Shown here: positions 26,688 to 33,669 of the stretch, piece by piece | Position numbering within the stretch: position 1 is the stretch's first letter | Layout: each line of letters starts with the position of its first letter | From: an uncultured Oscillospiraceae bacterium | GTDB lineage: Bacteria > Bacillota > Clostridia > Oscillospirales > Oscillospiraceae | DNA: 60,517 nucleotides | Assembly (NCBI GenBank): GCA_934569225.1 | Contig: CAKTKC010000018.1 | Location: 1 to 60,517, forward strand | Direction of reading: 5' to 3' | The notes under the pieces: generated by a model | The model's database searches: none | What the model was told of the DNA's origin: nothing | The model's input: only the letters and a program-made list of their open reading frames with translations | Made by a program: the position numbers and the translations under genes

Positions 26688-26750
26688 ACACAATATGCAT
26701 TAGACAATATACATCAAATATTCTGCATTCAAAAAGAAAGGATGCTGGCT

Positions 26751-27368
26751 ATGGCACCGAAGAACAAATTCACGAAGGAAGAAATGGTTGAAGCGGCACT
26801 GCGGGTCGTGCGGGAGAGGGGAATCGACGGCCTGACCGCGAAGACGCTGGCAGATGCGCTTGGCACCTCCACCCAGCCGGTTTTCACCGCCTTTGGTTCC
26901 ATGGATGCGGTCAAACGGGAGACCTATGCCGCCGCCGTGCGGGTGTACGACAGCTATGCAAACGCCGGACTGAAAGAGAAAATCCCGTTTTTCGGCGTCG
27001 GAATGCAGTATATCCGCTTCGCGCGGGAGGAGCCGGAGCTTTACCGGATGCTGTTTCTGATGCGGACGCAGGAATACAGCGCCATGGACTCCATGGCGCA
27101 TCTGCAGGAGCTTGTCCGCCCGGCGCTGGTGAGCATTTACCGCATCACCGCCGAGGAGGCCGACGTTTACTTCCGGAATCTGTGGTTCGTGGTACACAGC
27201 CTGTCCACCCTGATCGTGACCGGCGACTGTCCCTATTCCGACCGGGAGATCGGGCAGATGCTGACGGGCGTCAGCGTCAGCATCTGCAAGTCCATCAAGG
27301 AGATTCCCGGCTTCGCGGCAGGCAGCTTTGATCGCGACGCAGTCTTTCGCGCACTCATCCGCGAGTAA
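26751..27368 (+). CDS. TetR/AcrR family transcriptional regulator
   Basis: A 205-residue protein with an N-terminal TetR helix-turn-helix (about residues 8-50: GIDGLTAKTLADALGTSTQP) and a variable ligand-binding C-terminal domain. The ATG at 26742 is possible, but 26751 sits 8 nt after AAGAAAGGA and is preferred. A near-consensus promoter and repeated ACAATAT motifs lie directly upstream, suggesting self-repression. It heads a run of small genes that it may control. Confidence 0.85.
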   Translation: MAPKNKFTKEEMVEAALRVVRERGIDGLTAKTLADALGTSTQPVFTAFGSMDAVKRETYAAAVRVYDSYANAGLKEKIPFFGVGMQYIRFAREEPELYRMLFLMRTQEYSAMDSMAHLQELVRPALVSIYRITAEEADVYFRNLWFVVHSLSTLIVTGDCPYSDREIGQMLTGVSVSICKSIKEIPGFAAGSFDRDAVFRALIRE

Positions 27369-27377
27369 GCGGGGGTG

Positions 27378-27572
27378 ATGAAGGTGACGGAAACAGGACG
27401 CCTGAAAACAGACTGGCTCTGCTGCCCCAGATGCGGCGGAAAGACGCGAACGCAGATACGGCCGCACACGGTGCTTGAGGACTTTCCGCTGTTCTGCCCG
27501 AAGTGCAGATACGCCTGCGTGGTTCGCCTTCACAATGGAATACTGGAAGAAATCAATATGCCAGACGCTTAG
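27378..27572 (+). CDS. Cysteine-rich KTR-type small zinc-ribbon protein
   Basis: A 64-residue protein with two CxxC knuckles (CCPRCGGKTRTQIR and FCPKCRY) and the KTR tripeptide that names a family of small conserved Firmicutes proteins. Zinc binding is expected. The function is unknown. It follows the TetR gene by 9 bp and is probably co-transcribed. Confidence 0.75.
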   Translation: MKVTETGRLKTDWLCCPRCGGKTRTQIRPHTVLEDFPLFCPKCRYACVVRLHNGILEEINMPDA

Positions 27573-27633
27573 ACGCAGTGCAGCCCGGGAAACCGGTTTG
27601 CACTGCGTTTTAACTTTATCGGGAGGAATTGAC

Positions 27634-28014
27634 ATGAAAAAAATGATTGCTTGCTGCGGGCTGGACTGCGGAAAATGTGACGCCAGAATCGCGACGATCA
27701 CAAACGACGATGCCCTGCGGGAGAAGACTGCCGCCCTTTGGACGAAGCTTAACGGCGTGACCATCACGCCGGAAATGATGAACTGCACCGGCTGCCGCGT
27801 GGAGGGGGCAAAGACGCCGTTCTGCGACAGCATTTGTCCCATCCGCGGCTGCGTCCGGGAACGGGGACTGGAAACTTGCGCCGACTGTGCCCGTATGGAC
27901 GACTGTCAGACGCTGGGGCGGATCACTGCGAACAATCCGTCTGCACTGGAAAACCTGAAGCAGCTCCGCCAGACCGAAGAAATTGCTGGCATGACGCTGC
28001 TGGGAATTTTATAA
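27634..28014 (+). CDS. DUF3795 cysteine-rich protein
   Basis: A 126-residue protein rich in paired cysteines: CCGLDCGKC at residues 6-14, CTGC near 50, CPIRGC near 68 and CADC near 80. This is the pattern of DUF3795, a family of likely metal-binding proteins of unknown role. GGGAGGAA precedes the ATG at 27634. The last codons lie in the first copy of a 64-bp tandem duplication. Confidence 0.8.
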   Translation: MKKMIACCGLDCGKCDARIATITNDDALREKTAALWTKLNGVTITPEMMNCTGCRVEGAKTPFCDSICPIRGCVRERGLETCADCARMDDCQTLGRITANNPSALENLKQLRQTEEIAGMTLLGIL

Positions 28015-28135
28015 GGGGGCAATATGGATATCTGGGAAGAACTCTACCGACGAGCGAAAGAAGAATACCACTTTATAAGGGGGCAATATGGATATCTGGG
28101 AAGAACTCTACCGACGAGCGAAAGAAGAATACCAC
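28008..28135 (+). repeat. 64-bp perfect tandem duplication over a start site
   Basis: Bases 28008-28071 are repeated at 28072-28135. Each copy carries the ribosome site AAGGGGG, the ATG and the first 16 codons of the next gene. As 64 is not a multiple of three, the first ATG (28024) reads out of frame and stops at 28227. Only the second ATG (28088) opens the real gene. Confidence 0.9.
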
Positions 28136-28528
28136 CCGGAGGACGTGACGCCCTTTGTGTACGCGCATCACGTGGTGTGTGCGCTGGAAAGCGAGGACGG
28201 CAGGATCTACACGGGCTTCTGCATTGAGGCATGCAGCGGCGTGATGAACCTGTGCGCGGAGCGGGTGGCTGCGCTGAATATGTACGTAAACAGCGGCCAG
28301 ACGAAGATCAGAAGGCTGATCGCCTTTCGGGATAAAGCACCGTCCGGCGGCGGGAGCGGGATGCCCTGTGGCGCATGCCGGGAGTTTCTGTATCAGCTGA
28401 ACGAAGAAAACGAAAATATGGAAATCATGGTCGATTACGAAACCCGGCAGACCGTCACCATCAAGGAGCTGATGCCGGGCTGGTGGGGGAAAGACCGCTA
28501 CGAACAGTCCAAATCAGAAGGGAAATGA
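28088..28528 (+). CDS. Cytidine deaminase-like protein
   Basis: A 146-residue member of the cytidine deaminase fold. The zinc-site motifs are CAERVAAL (about residue 56, with the catalytic Glu) and PCGACREFL (about residue 93). The length is near that of tetrameric CDAs (about 130-140), but the N-terminal DIWEELYRRAKEEY and the C-terminus differ, so the true substrate may not be cytidine. The start lies in the second copy of the 64-bp duplication. The stop overlaps the next ATG. Confidence 0.8.
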   Translation: MDIWEELYRRAKEEYHPEDVTPFVYAHHVVCALESEDGRIYTGFCIEACSGVMNLCAERVAALNMYVNSGQTKIRRLIAFRDKAPSGGGSGMPCGACREFLYQLNEENENMEIMVDYETRQTVTIKELMPGWWGKDRYEQSKSEGK

Positions 28529-28695
28529 ACATTATTAAAGAGTGTATAAAGAAGCATCCTGAGCTGGAGGATACCTGTGACACCGTGCTGTCCCTGCTTT
28601 CCGGCAGCTTTGCGCTGCTGGCGGTGGGCTTTGTCTGGGCGAAGGAGCTGATCGTCAGAAAGAAAGCCGGAAAAGATGGGGGAGGGGAAGCATGA
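28525..28695 (+). CDS. Small single-pass membrane protein
   Basis: A 56-residue protein with one hydrophobic segment (LLSGSFALLAVGFVWA) and basic residues after it. The ATG overlaps the upstream stop (ATGA), and its own stop overlaps the ATG of the next gene. It is therefore translationally coupled on both sides, which supports a real gene. The function is unknown. Confidence 0.6.
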   Translation: MNIIKECIKKHPELEDTCDTVLSLLSGSFALLAVGFVWAKELIVRKKAGKDGGGEA

Positions 28696-29375
28696 AAATT
28701 CTTGTTTTCAACGGCAGTCCGAAGAAAGAGAAAAGCGACACCATGCACATCACCCGCGCATTTCTGGACGGCATGAAGGAAGCCACGCCCCAGGAAATAC
28801 ATATCGTTGATGTGATCGACCGGCATATTGAGTATTGCCGGGGCTGCTTTGCCTGCATGTATAACGGCGGGCGGTGTGGCATTGACGACGATATGCAGGA
28901 GATCCTGGAGCAGATGCTTGTGAGCGATTTTCTGCTGTTCAGCTATCCGCTTTACTGCTATGGGATGCCCGCCATGCTCAAGAACCTCATCGACCGCACG
29001 CTGCCCCTCAGCTCTATGGCGATGGCGGAGGTGGACGGGCGCTATGTCCATGTGGGTCAGCGGGACTATTCCCATCTGCGCTATCGCATGATCTGCGGCT
29101 GCGGATTTCCCAACAGCAAGCGCAATTTTGAACCCGCCGTCCGGCAGTTTGAACTGCTGTTTCCCAACAACCACACCATTCTCACCGTGCCGGAAAGCCC
29201 CATGTTCAGCGCGCCGGAGACCGCGATCGTGACCGTCCCCCGGCTGGAGCTGGTGAAGCGGGCCGGGCGGCAGTATGCCCAGACCGGTGCCATTGACGCA
29301 CCGCTGCTGGCGGAGATCGGCTCCCTTATGATCCCGGAGGAAGTCTACGCCGGAATTGTCAACGGAAATGTTTGA
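28692..29375 (+). CDS. Flavodoxin-fold NAD(P)H-dependent oxidoreductase
   Basis: A 227-residue protein opening with KILVFNGSPKKEKSDT, the flavin phosphate-binding loop of the NADPH-dependent FMN reductase/iron-sulfur flavoprotein group. CRGCFACMYNGGRCGIDDD near residue 55 resembles the cysteine pattern next to the flavin in such proteins. FSYPLYCYGMPAMLKNLIDR is the second flavin loop. It probably reduces quinones or other small oxidants. The start overlaps the upstream stop by ATGA. Confidence 0.85.
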   Translation: MKILVFNGSPKKEKSDTMHITRAFLDGMKEATPQEIHIVDVIDRHIEYCRGCFACMYNGGRCGIDDDMQEILEQMLVSDFLLFSYPLYCYGMPAMLKNLIDRTLPLSSMAMAEVDGRYVHVGQRDYSHLRYRMICGCGFPNSKRNFEPAVRQFELLFPNNHTILTVPESPMFSAPETAIVTVPRLELVKRAGRQYAQTGAIDAPLLAEIGSLMIPEEVYAGIVNGNV

Positions 29376-29390
29376 TCTAAGGAGATTTTT

Positions 29391-30002
29391 ATGAAGAAAA
29401 TTGTAGTTTATGTCCACGGAAAGGGCGGTTCTGCGGCGGAAGCCGAGCATTATAAGCCTTTGTTTCCGGACAGTGAAGTGATTGGATTCGATTACCGGGC
29501 GCAGACCCCATGGGAGGCCAGGGAGGAATTCCCGGCGTTTTTCGCCCAGCAGCGGAAACGCTGTGACCGCCTCACACTGATAGCGAACAGCATCGGCGCG
29601 TTTTTCTCGCTGTCTTCATTGAATGGAACGCTGGTGGACGATGCCTATTTGATTTCCCCCGTCGTGGATATGGAAAAGCTGATTGAAAATATGATGCTGT
29701 GGGCAAACGTGACCGAGCAGGAGCTTGCGGAAAAGCTGGAAATCCCCACGGATTTTGGGGAGACGCTTTCCTGGAAGTACCTGCGCTTCGTGCGGGAACA
29801 TCCGATTTCATGGCGCGTGCCTACCCACATTTTGTACGGGGAGCATGACAACCTGACCTCGCCGGAAACCATATCGGTCTTTGCGAAGAAAACCGGCGCG
29901 GCACTGACCGTCATGCCCGGCGGCGAGCATTGGTTCCGCACGGATGAGCAGATGCGGTTCCTGGACGAATGGGTCACGGAATCGGGCAAGGAAAGAAAAT
30001 AA
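29391..30002 (+). CDS. Alpha/beta hydrolase
   Basis: A 203-residue small hydrolase-fold protein. It opens with VVYVHGKGGS (oxyanion loop), has the nucleophile-elbow context ANSIGAFFS near residue 66, an acidic turn YGEHDNLTS near 147, and a late histidine GGEHWF near 180. This gives the Ser-Asp-His order of the family. The substrate is unknown. It ends the TetR-led gene run; a terminator and the attachment site of the integrated element follow. Confidence 0.82.
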   Translation: MKKIVVYVHGKGGSAAEAEHYKPLFPDSEVIGFDYRAQTPWEAREEFPAFFAQQRKRCDRLTLIANSIGAFFSLSSLNGTLVDDAYLISPVVDMEKLIENMMLWANVTEQELAEKLEIPTDFGETLSWKYLRFVREHPISWRVPTHILYGEHDNLTSPETISVFAKKTGAALTVMPGGEHWFRTDEQMRFLDEWVTESGKERK

Positions 30003-30006
30003 AAAA

Positions 30007-30036
30007 TGGGAACTCTCGACTGAGAGTTCCCATTCT
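30007..30036 (+). terminator. Terminator after the alpha/beta hydrolase
   Basis: GGGAACTCTC-GACT-GAGAGTTCCC followed by ATTCTT, ending directly at the left att repeat. Confidence 0.8.
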
Positions 30037-30081
30037 TGGCAGGGGCACTAGGACTTGAACCCAGAGCCTACGGTTTTGGAG
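30037..30081. repeat. Left attachment site (45-bp copy of tRNA-Trp 3' half)
   Basis: Identical over 45 bp to 41608-41652, which is the part of tRNA-Trp from the anticodon loop to the CCA end. The two copies bound the integrated element. This copy is the truncated one. Confidence 0.92.
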
Positions 30082-30265
30082 TAAGAAATGCACTTTTAAC
30101 TATCTTTTTCTAACTTCTCATATCTTTTATATATTGCGATTTTTGCACCTGAAAGATTTCATATCCTTTTGTAACTTGCACTATCTTTGTATATCTTTAA
30201 CGGACAAATAACGGACAAAATTAGGTGGCGGAGTAAAATCCGCCACCCTGCTAATTTGGGGACGC
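30082..30265. promoter_or_regulatory. Left end of the element with putative integrase arm sites
   Basis: An AT-rich stretch with repeated (A/T)TATCTTT motifs (about 30100-30198). The 22-bp TAACGGACAAATAACGGACA(AA) at 30198-30219 recurs in the same orientation at 41509-41530. These are probably the arm-type binding sites of the integrase. Confidence 0.6.
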
Positions 30266-30451
30266 TCACGCAGATTCAAACTTACCGTTTGGCTGCCTTT
30301 TGCCGCCATGACTGGGCTTTGATTCTCTGGCCTTCTTATCTTTCCACCATCGGAGAAGCTCGCGCTTTTCAGCTACGGTCATTGTCAAAATATCCTCTAT
30401 GGTTTCGATACTCTCCACGCTCTCCGGGGGGAACATGATCTTTCTATTCAT
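30266..30451 (-). CDS. Hypothetical phage-type small protein
   Basis: A 61-residue basic protein that I do not recognise. IEDILTMTVAEKRELLRWW suggests a helical core; the tail KPSHGGKRQPNG is disordered. AAGGAG precedes the start, which overlaps the end of the upstream gene by 8 nt. It is the last gene of the leftward early operon. Confidence 0.6.
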   Translation of the reverse strand: MNRKIMFPPESVESIETIEDILTMTVAEKRELLRWWKDKKARESKPSHGGKRQPNGKFESA

Positions 30452-30614
30452 GTAGATATCTCCTTACTAATTCCACTTGTTCTGATTCGGGCAAGTCCCA
30501 AAAATGCTCTTGTGTGGCAGCCTTTAGAATTGCCGTAGTCTGTTTCTCAGTAAGGGACAGAATAAGGTCTTTTAGCTCTTCGCGGACATTTTTACTTTCT
30601 TCTTTGGTCATCAT
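30444..30614 (-). CDS. Hypothetical small acidic protein
   Basis: A 56-residue helical protein (KNVREELKDLILSLTEKQ). The start at 30614 follows GGAGGTGGCGAG; the longer in-frame start has no such site. It overlaps both neighbours, as in compact phage operons. The function is unknown. Confidence 0.6.
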   Translation of the reverse strand: MMTKEESKNVREELKDLILSLTEKQTTAILKAATQEHFWDLPESEQVELVRRYLHE

Positions 30615-30942
30615 CTCGCCACCTCCTGCCCGCCCGTGCTGTGGTGAATGCGCGCAGTATCCTAATGTCTCCCTCTGTGCCGTTCTCGCAGACAACAGCT
30701 AAAGCGGCAAGCAACCCGTAAAATTCACTCAGCAACTCACGGTTTCGATTGACGGCCTTTACCATCCGGAAAAAAGCGGCGGCAATGGCCGGGAAATAGC
30801 CGTCGTTTTCGGTTTCGTCGATTGCGCGAAGCTGCTTTTCAAGCTGTGTAAACAGCGCGTCCGCAGTCTTTGGCAGGCGCTTGCAGTTGGTTTCGCTCAG
30901 GAAGTTTTCATAAGCGGCTTCGGCGGTTTCCTTTGTAAGCAT
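30592..30942 (-). CDS. Hypothetical protein of the leftward operon
   Basis: A 116-residue mostly helical protein without a motif that I recognise. AAGGAGG precedes the ATG. The C-terminal RAGRRWRDDDQRRK is strongly charged and is read through the start of the next gene. It may be a small phage accessory factor. Confidence 0.65.
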   Translation of the reverse strand: MLTKETAEAAYENFLSETNCKRLPKTADALFTQLEKQLRAIDETENDGYFPAIAAAFFRMVKAVNRNRELLSEFYGLLAALAVVCENGTEGDIRILRAFTTARAGRRWRDDDQRRK

Positions 30943-30960
30943 TTTTATATTCCTCCTTGT

Positions 30961-31221
30961 TCATGCAATGCAAAATCTTTTGCTTGTGGTTGTTTTCGTG
31001 AATGCCTCGGCCAGATCGGGCATAGCTTTCTTAAATGCCGTGCTGTCAAACCGGGCGCTAGTCACGGCCTTGTATGTCACCTTCCAGTCTGTGCCGCTGA
31101 TGGTGTCCACGCCCTCCGCGTCCATGTACTGCTTGACTTCATTAACCAGCGCGTCAAGCTCTGCCGCAAGTTCTTCTTGCATCCGCTTCAATTCACGAAT
31201 TTCCTTGATCTTGGTGTCCAT
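30961..31221 (-). CDS. Small coiled-coil phage protein
   Basis: An 86-residue protein. Residues 1-40 form a probable coiled coil (KIKEIRELKRMQEELAAELD), followed by a small domain with VDTISGTDWKVTYKAVTSAR. This layout resembles small early phage proteins that sit beside replication or anti-nuclease genes (weak resemblance). AGGAGG lies ahead of the start. Confidence 0.65.
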   Translation of the reverse strand: MDTKIKEIRELKRMQEELAAELDALVNEVKQYMDAEGVDTISGTDWKVTYKAVTSARFDSTAFKKAMPDLAEAFTKTTTSKRFCIA

Positions 31222-31260
31222 TGTGTTGACCTCCTGATTGTTGATTATGTGAAACGTCTG

Positions 31261-31572
31261 TTAGACGATTTCGACCATTTGGGTGGCGGGCATGAAAGCA
31301 TCGGTAAAGAACTCTTTCATGCCGTCGACAGTTTTTACCATGATGTTGACATTTTTGCCGAACATGTTAACACAAATCACGGTTGCGGGTACAGTAACCA
31401 TTTCCCGCCAGAGATTGGAATAGGTCGTAACCATGATTTTGTCTCCGTTCTGGAGGTTAGCAGCCTTGACATAGGTTTCAGACCATGCCCGCTTGAAAGC
31501 GGCAGAGCGGTTCATACCGGACTTGATATAGGCATTGGCTCTCTTGCAAACCTTAGTTCTGATCTCTTTCAT
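31261..31572 (-). CDS. Hypothetical protein, first gene of the leftward operon
   Basis: A 103-residue basic protein. The N-terminal half (CKRANAYIKSGMNRSAAFKRAW) is helical and positively charged, and the C-terminal half is beta-rich. GGAGGTAACACC precedes the ATG. It lies directly behind the leftward promoter at 31615-31643. The function is unknown. Confidence 0.65.
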   Translation of the reverse strand: MKEIRTKVCKRANAYIKSGMNRSAAFKRAWSETYVKAANLQNGDKIMVTTYSNLWREMVTVPATVICVNMFGKNVNIMVKTVDGMKEFFTDAFMPATQMVEIV

Positions 31573-31614
31573 GGTGTTACCTCCTGGTGTGTTTCCCTCT
31601 CTGTTTGTGCCTTA

Positions 31615-31643
31615 ATTATATCACTATCTTTAGTGCATGTCTA
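31615..31643 (-). promoter_or_regulatory. Leftward promoter of the element switch
   Basis: On the minus strand, TAGACA (31643-31638) and TATAAT (31620-31615) are 17 bp apart. It faces away from the rightward promoter 50 bp on. Confidence 0.7.
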
Positions 31644-31712
31644 TTGACAATATGCACAATCTTTAGTGCTATTTCATTGTGCATTTTATCACTTGAAATA
31701 GTGCATATCTTG
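31626..31712. promoter_or_regulatory. Operator cluster between divergent promoters
   Basis: Repeated half-sites: ATCTTTAGTGCATGT, ATATGCACAATCTTTAGTGC, TTGTGCATTTTATCACT and ATAGTGCATATCTTGTG. The common core AGTGCATAT or its inverse overlaps both promoters. It is the likely target of the XRE regulator at 31781. Confidence 0.55.
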
Positions 31713-31721
31713 TGATATAAT
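31693..31721 (+). promoter_or_regulatory. Rightward promoter for the XRE regulator
   Basis: TTGAAA (31693-31698) and TATAAT (31716-31721) are 17 bp apart. Confidence 0.75.
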
Positions 31722-31780
31722 GCGGATAGTGGAGAAGGGGCAGCCACTTCAAAGACCCCACTGGAAAGAGGGTGAAGAAA

Positions 31781-31990
31781 ATGCCGATCAAATACGACAA
31801 GCTCTTGAAACTGCTAGAGGAAAGAGGCTATACCTCATACAGAATCAGGAAAGAAAAGGTTCTAGGGCAAGCGACATTGACAGCGATAAAAAACGGAACT
31901 GGCGGCCTTGACCATCGATCTATTGCAAGGCTCTGTGAAGTCCTTCACTGTCAGCCTGGCGATCTGATGGAGTATCAGGAAGCACCGTAG
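31781..31990 (+). CDS. XRE/CI-like helix-turn-helix regulator
   Basis: A 69-residue single-domain Cro/CI-type protein. The HTH is about residues 15-50 (TSYRIRKEKVLGQATLTAIK, then SIARLCEVLHCQPGDL). ATG at 31781 is chosen because GAGGGTG lies 7 nt before it. It is divergent from the leftward operon with two promoters and repeated operator-like sites in between, so it probably holds the element dormant. A terminator follows at 32028. Confidence 0.82.
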   Translation: MPIKYDKLLKLLEERGYTSYRIRKEKVLGQATLTAIKNGTGGLDHRSIARLCEVLHCQPGDLMEYQEAP

Positions 31991-32027
31991 CAGCCCGCCA
32001 CGGGCGACAATCCCGCAGAATAGCAAA

Positions 32028-32056
32028 AGCCAGCACCCGAAAAGGTGCTGGCTCTT
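32028..32056 (+). terminator. Terminator after the XRE regulator
   Basis: AGCCAGCACC-CGAAAA-GGTGCTGGCT followed by CTTT. Confidence 0.8.
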
Positions 32057-32110
32057 TGCTGCCGGTTGTGCGTCAATATGCATTTTCCTGAATTTTGGTT
32101 CATTTTGGTG

Positions 32111-32139
32111 TTGACTTTTTGAATTAAAGTTCATATAAT
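32111..32139 (+). promoter_or_regulatory. Strong promoter of the antitoxin RNA
   Basis: TTGACT (32111-32116) and a perfect TATAAT (32134-32139) are 17 bp apart. Transcription should start near 32146. Confidence 0.8.
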
Positions 32140-32145
32140 AACAGT

Positions 32146-32285
32146 GCGGAGAAGTCCGCAAGCGTAATAGAGATATTATCGCCGCTGTCGACTTGTAGAG
32201 CGCAAGTCAATAAAAAAGAATGCTCGCTGAGTTGATCTCCACATAGAGCGTGTGGAGGGTAAACAAAAGAATGCTCGCAGAGAAG
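32146..32285 (+). ncRNA. Type III antitoxin RNA with two pseudoknot repeats
   Basis: Repeat 1 has stem GACTTG/CAAGTC with loop TAGAGCG (32190-32208), then an A-rich linker and ATGCTCGC. Repeat 2 has stem CTCCACA/TGTGGAG with the same loop TAGAGCG (32237-32257), then an A-rich linker and ATGCTCGC. The loop GAGC can pair with the downstream GCTC (32222-32225 and 32273-32276), making an H-type pseudoknot in each unit. The stems differ in sequence but stay paired. A terminator and the toxin gene follow, as in ToxIN/TenpIN loci. Confidence 0.78.
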
Positions 32286-32316
32286 AACGGTCACGCTCGC
32301 GCGTGGCCGTTTTCTT
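32286..32316 (+). terminator. Terminator between antitoxin RNA and toxin
   Basis: AACGGTCACGC/GCGTGGCCGTT stem followed by TTCTT. In type III loci this terminator lets only a fraction of transcripts reach the toxin gene. Confidence 0.75.
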
Positions 32317-32336
32317 CGGCTATGAGGTGTCGAATA

Positions 32337-32765
32337 ATGCTGAATGTCATTTTCCTAACCGAAAAATTTTATCGGCGCTATAAAGATTGTCCTGAAATTG
32401 AACAGAAAACAAGCCGCCCTTATATCCGGGTTGGTGTTCTAATTGATGGCGTTCTGTGGGCAATCCCCATGCGCTCCAATATTAACCATGAGCATACGAT
32501 CTGGACAGATAAGGCCAATAAATGCGGCATTGACTTCACAAAGGCTGTTGTGATTGACAACCCAGCCGAATATATTTCTTCGATTAAACCGCACATCCGC
32601 CCGAATGAATTTGAAGTATTGAAAAGCATAAACAGCTATACCATAGAGCAGAAAATGCGGCAATACATCAAGAAATACAAAAAAGCGAAGCAGCACATAA
32701 ACATTTCCAGAAACAGGAATATTGTGAAGTTCTCCACCCTGCAATACTTTGAAGATTACATATAA
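32337..32765 (+). CDS. Type III toxin-antitoxin endoribonuclease toxin (TenpN/ToxN-like)
   Basis: A 142-residue protein. FLTEKFYRRY at the N-terminus, SRPYIRVGVLIDG, AIPMRSNINHEH, FTKAVVI, KPHIRPNEFEVLKS and KFSTLQYFEDYI near the C-terminus match my memory of the TenpN branch of the ToxN/AbiQ RNase superfamily. Such toxins cut mRNA and their own repeat RNA, and are held inactive by it. The ATG at 32337 follows GAGGTG by 8 nt; a longer in-frame start at 32250 would run through the RNA repeats and is rejected. The promoter, repeats and terminator upstream fit this family. Confidence 0.82.
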   Translation: MLNVIFLTEKFYRRYKDCPEIEQKTSRPYIRVGVLIDGVLWAIPMRSNINHEHTIWTDKANKCGIDFTKAVVIDNPAEYISSIKPHIRPNEFEVLKSINSYTIEQKMRQYIKKYKKAKQHINISRNRNIVKFSTLQYFEDYI

Positions 32766-32772
32766 GCACACC

Positions 32773-32801
32773 ACGCCCCCGACCATCAAGGCCGGGGGCG
32801 T
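32773..32801. terminator. Bidirectional terminator between toxin and sigma-like gene
   Basis: ACGCCCCCG and CGGGGGCGT arms lie between two convergent genes. Confidence 0.75.
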
Positions 32802-32805
32802 TGCT

Positions 32806-33669
32806 CTATGTGGTTACGGTGATTCCTGCCCTTTCCAGCATTGCCCGCTTTTCCTCCGGGGACAGGGAGGCTACACGGGCGGCAACTCTTCGGGTCATTG
32901 CTTCTGCTTCTTCCTCGAATGCCTGTTCGTTCCTCCGCTTGCGTTCGTATTCTTCCCGGCGCTCCTGTTTCAGTATGTATTGCTCCTGTATGGAGCTGCC
33001 GGACGATCTGAACGCTCCTAACCCTGTACCGTGGTACATGTCAAAGTCAAGAAAGCGGTGCAGGGTTTTGGACTTGCGCAATTCCCGGATTCCCTTGTTT
33101 TCCATCTGCCGCGTTCGCTCCGGGCTTTTGCCTATGGCCTCCCCGACAGCAGATAGCGTCATATCGCCCCATTGGGCATTATCCGTGGGAAGTCCGCTTA
33201 TAGCGCCGTCTATGGCCTTATGGAGCTGCTCGAGGTATACAGATTCTTCCACGTCCGCTATTGCATCTGCCGCCCTGCTGTCTGGGACAAATTCGCCCAG
33301 AGTGCCGCTGTCCGGCTCGTCTGGCTGTACAGGCCGATCAAGGCTTGCGGCGGTGTTCAACGGCTCACACCTGCCGCTTTTCGTGCGGTAGCCGGTAGCC
33401 TCTGCAAATGCAGTTTTCAGATGGAACATGAACCATGTGGAAAAAGCGCCGCGCTCCGGGCTGTAGGTCTCCACCGCCGCCACCATAGCCAGATAGCCGG
33501 TCTGATACAGGTCGTCAAATTCCACGCCCCGGGGGTTGCCGCTGAGCTGCAGGGCGGTCATGATTTGCAGGGCTTTTCGTTCCACAAGGCCGTTGACCTG
33601 TTCCCATAGCTCCAGCGTGCGCCCCTGTTCGCCCTGCCGGATGGCAAGGGCTAATTCTTCGTTTGACAA
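32806..33669 (-). CDS. Phage-type sigma-70-like factor
   Basis: A 287-residue protein. Residues about 25-95 fit sigma region 2 (EFDDLYQTGYLAMVAAVETY, FSTWFMFHLKTAFAEATGYR). Residues about 170-205 fit region 4 (LSAVGEAIGKSPERTRQMEN, a helix-turn-helix). A charged helical C-terminus follows (ERKRRNEQAFEEEAEAM). It may redirect host polymerase to late genes of the element or of a helper phage. It is the last gene of the terminase-side operon. Confidence 0.8.
   Translation of the reverse strand: MSNEELALAIRQGEQGRTLELWEQVNGLVERKALQIMTALQLSGNPRGVEFDDLYQTGYLAMVAAVETYSPERGAFSTWFMFHLKTAFAEATGYRTKSGRCEPLNTAASLDRPVQPDEPDSGTLGEFVPDSRAADAIADVEESVYLEQLHKAIDGAISGLPTDNAQWGDMTLSAVGEAIGKSPERTRQMENKGIRELRKSKTLHRFLDFDMYHGTGLGAFRSSGSSIQEQYILKQERREEYERKRRNEQAFEEEAEAMTRRVAARVASLSPEEKRAMLERAGITVTT

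Noticed and set aside
28024..28227. A 67-codon frame starting at the first ATG of the 64-bp duplication
   Set aside because: It arises only because the start region was copied out of frame; the product is partly a frameshifted repeat. It may have an effect on translation but is not called as a gene.
30444..30942. The overlapping pair 30444-30614 and 30592-30942 as a type II toxin-antitoxin system
   Set aside because: Neither protein shows a toxin or antitoxin fold motif, and overlap is normal in this phage-like operon.
32250..32336. Longer N-terminus for the type III toxin from 32250
   Set aside because: It would be translated through the RNA repeat and the terminator and lacks a ribosome site; the ATG at 32337 has one.
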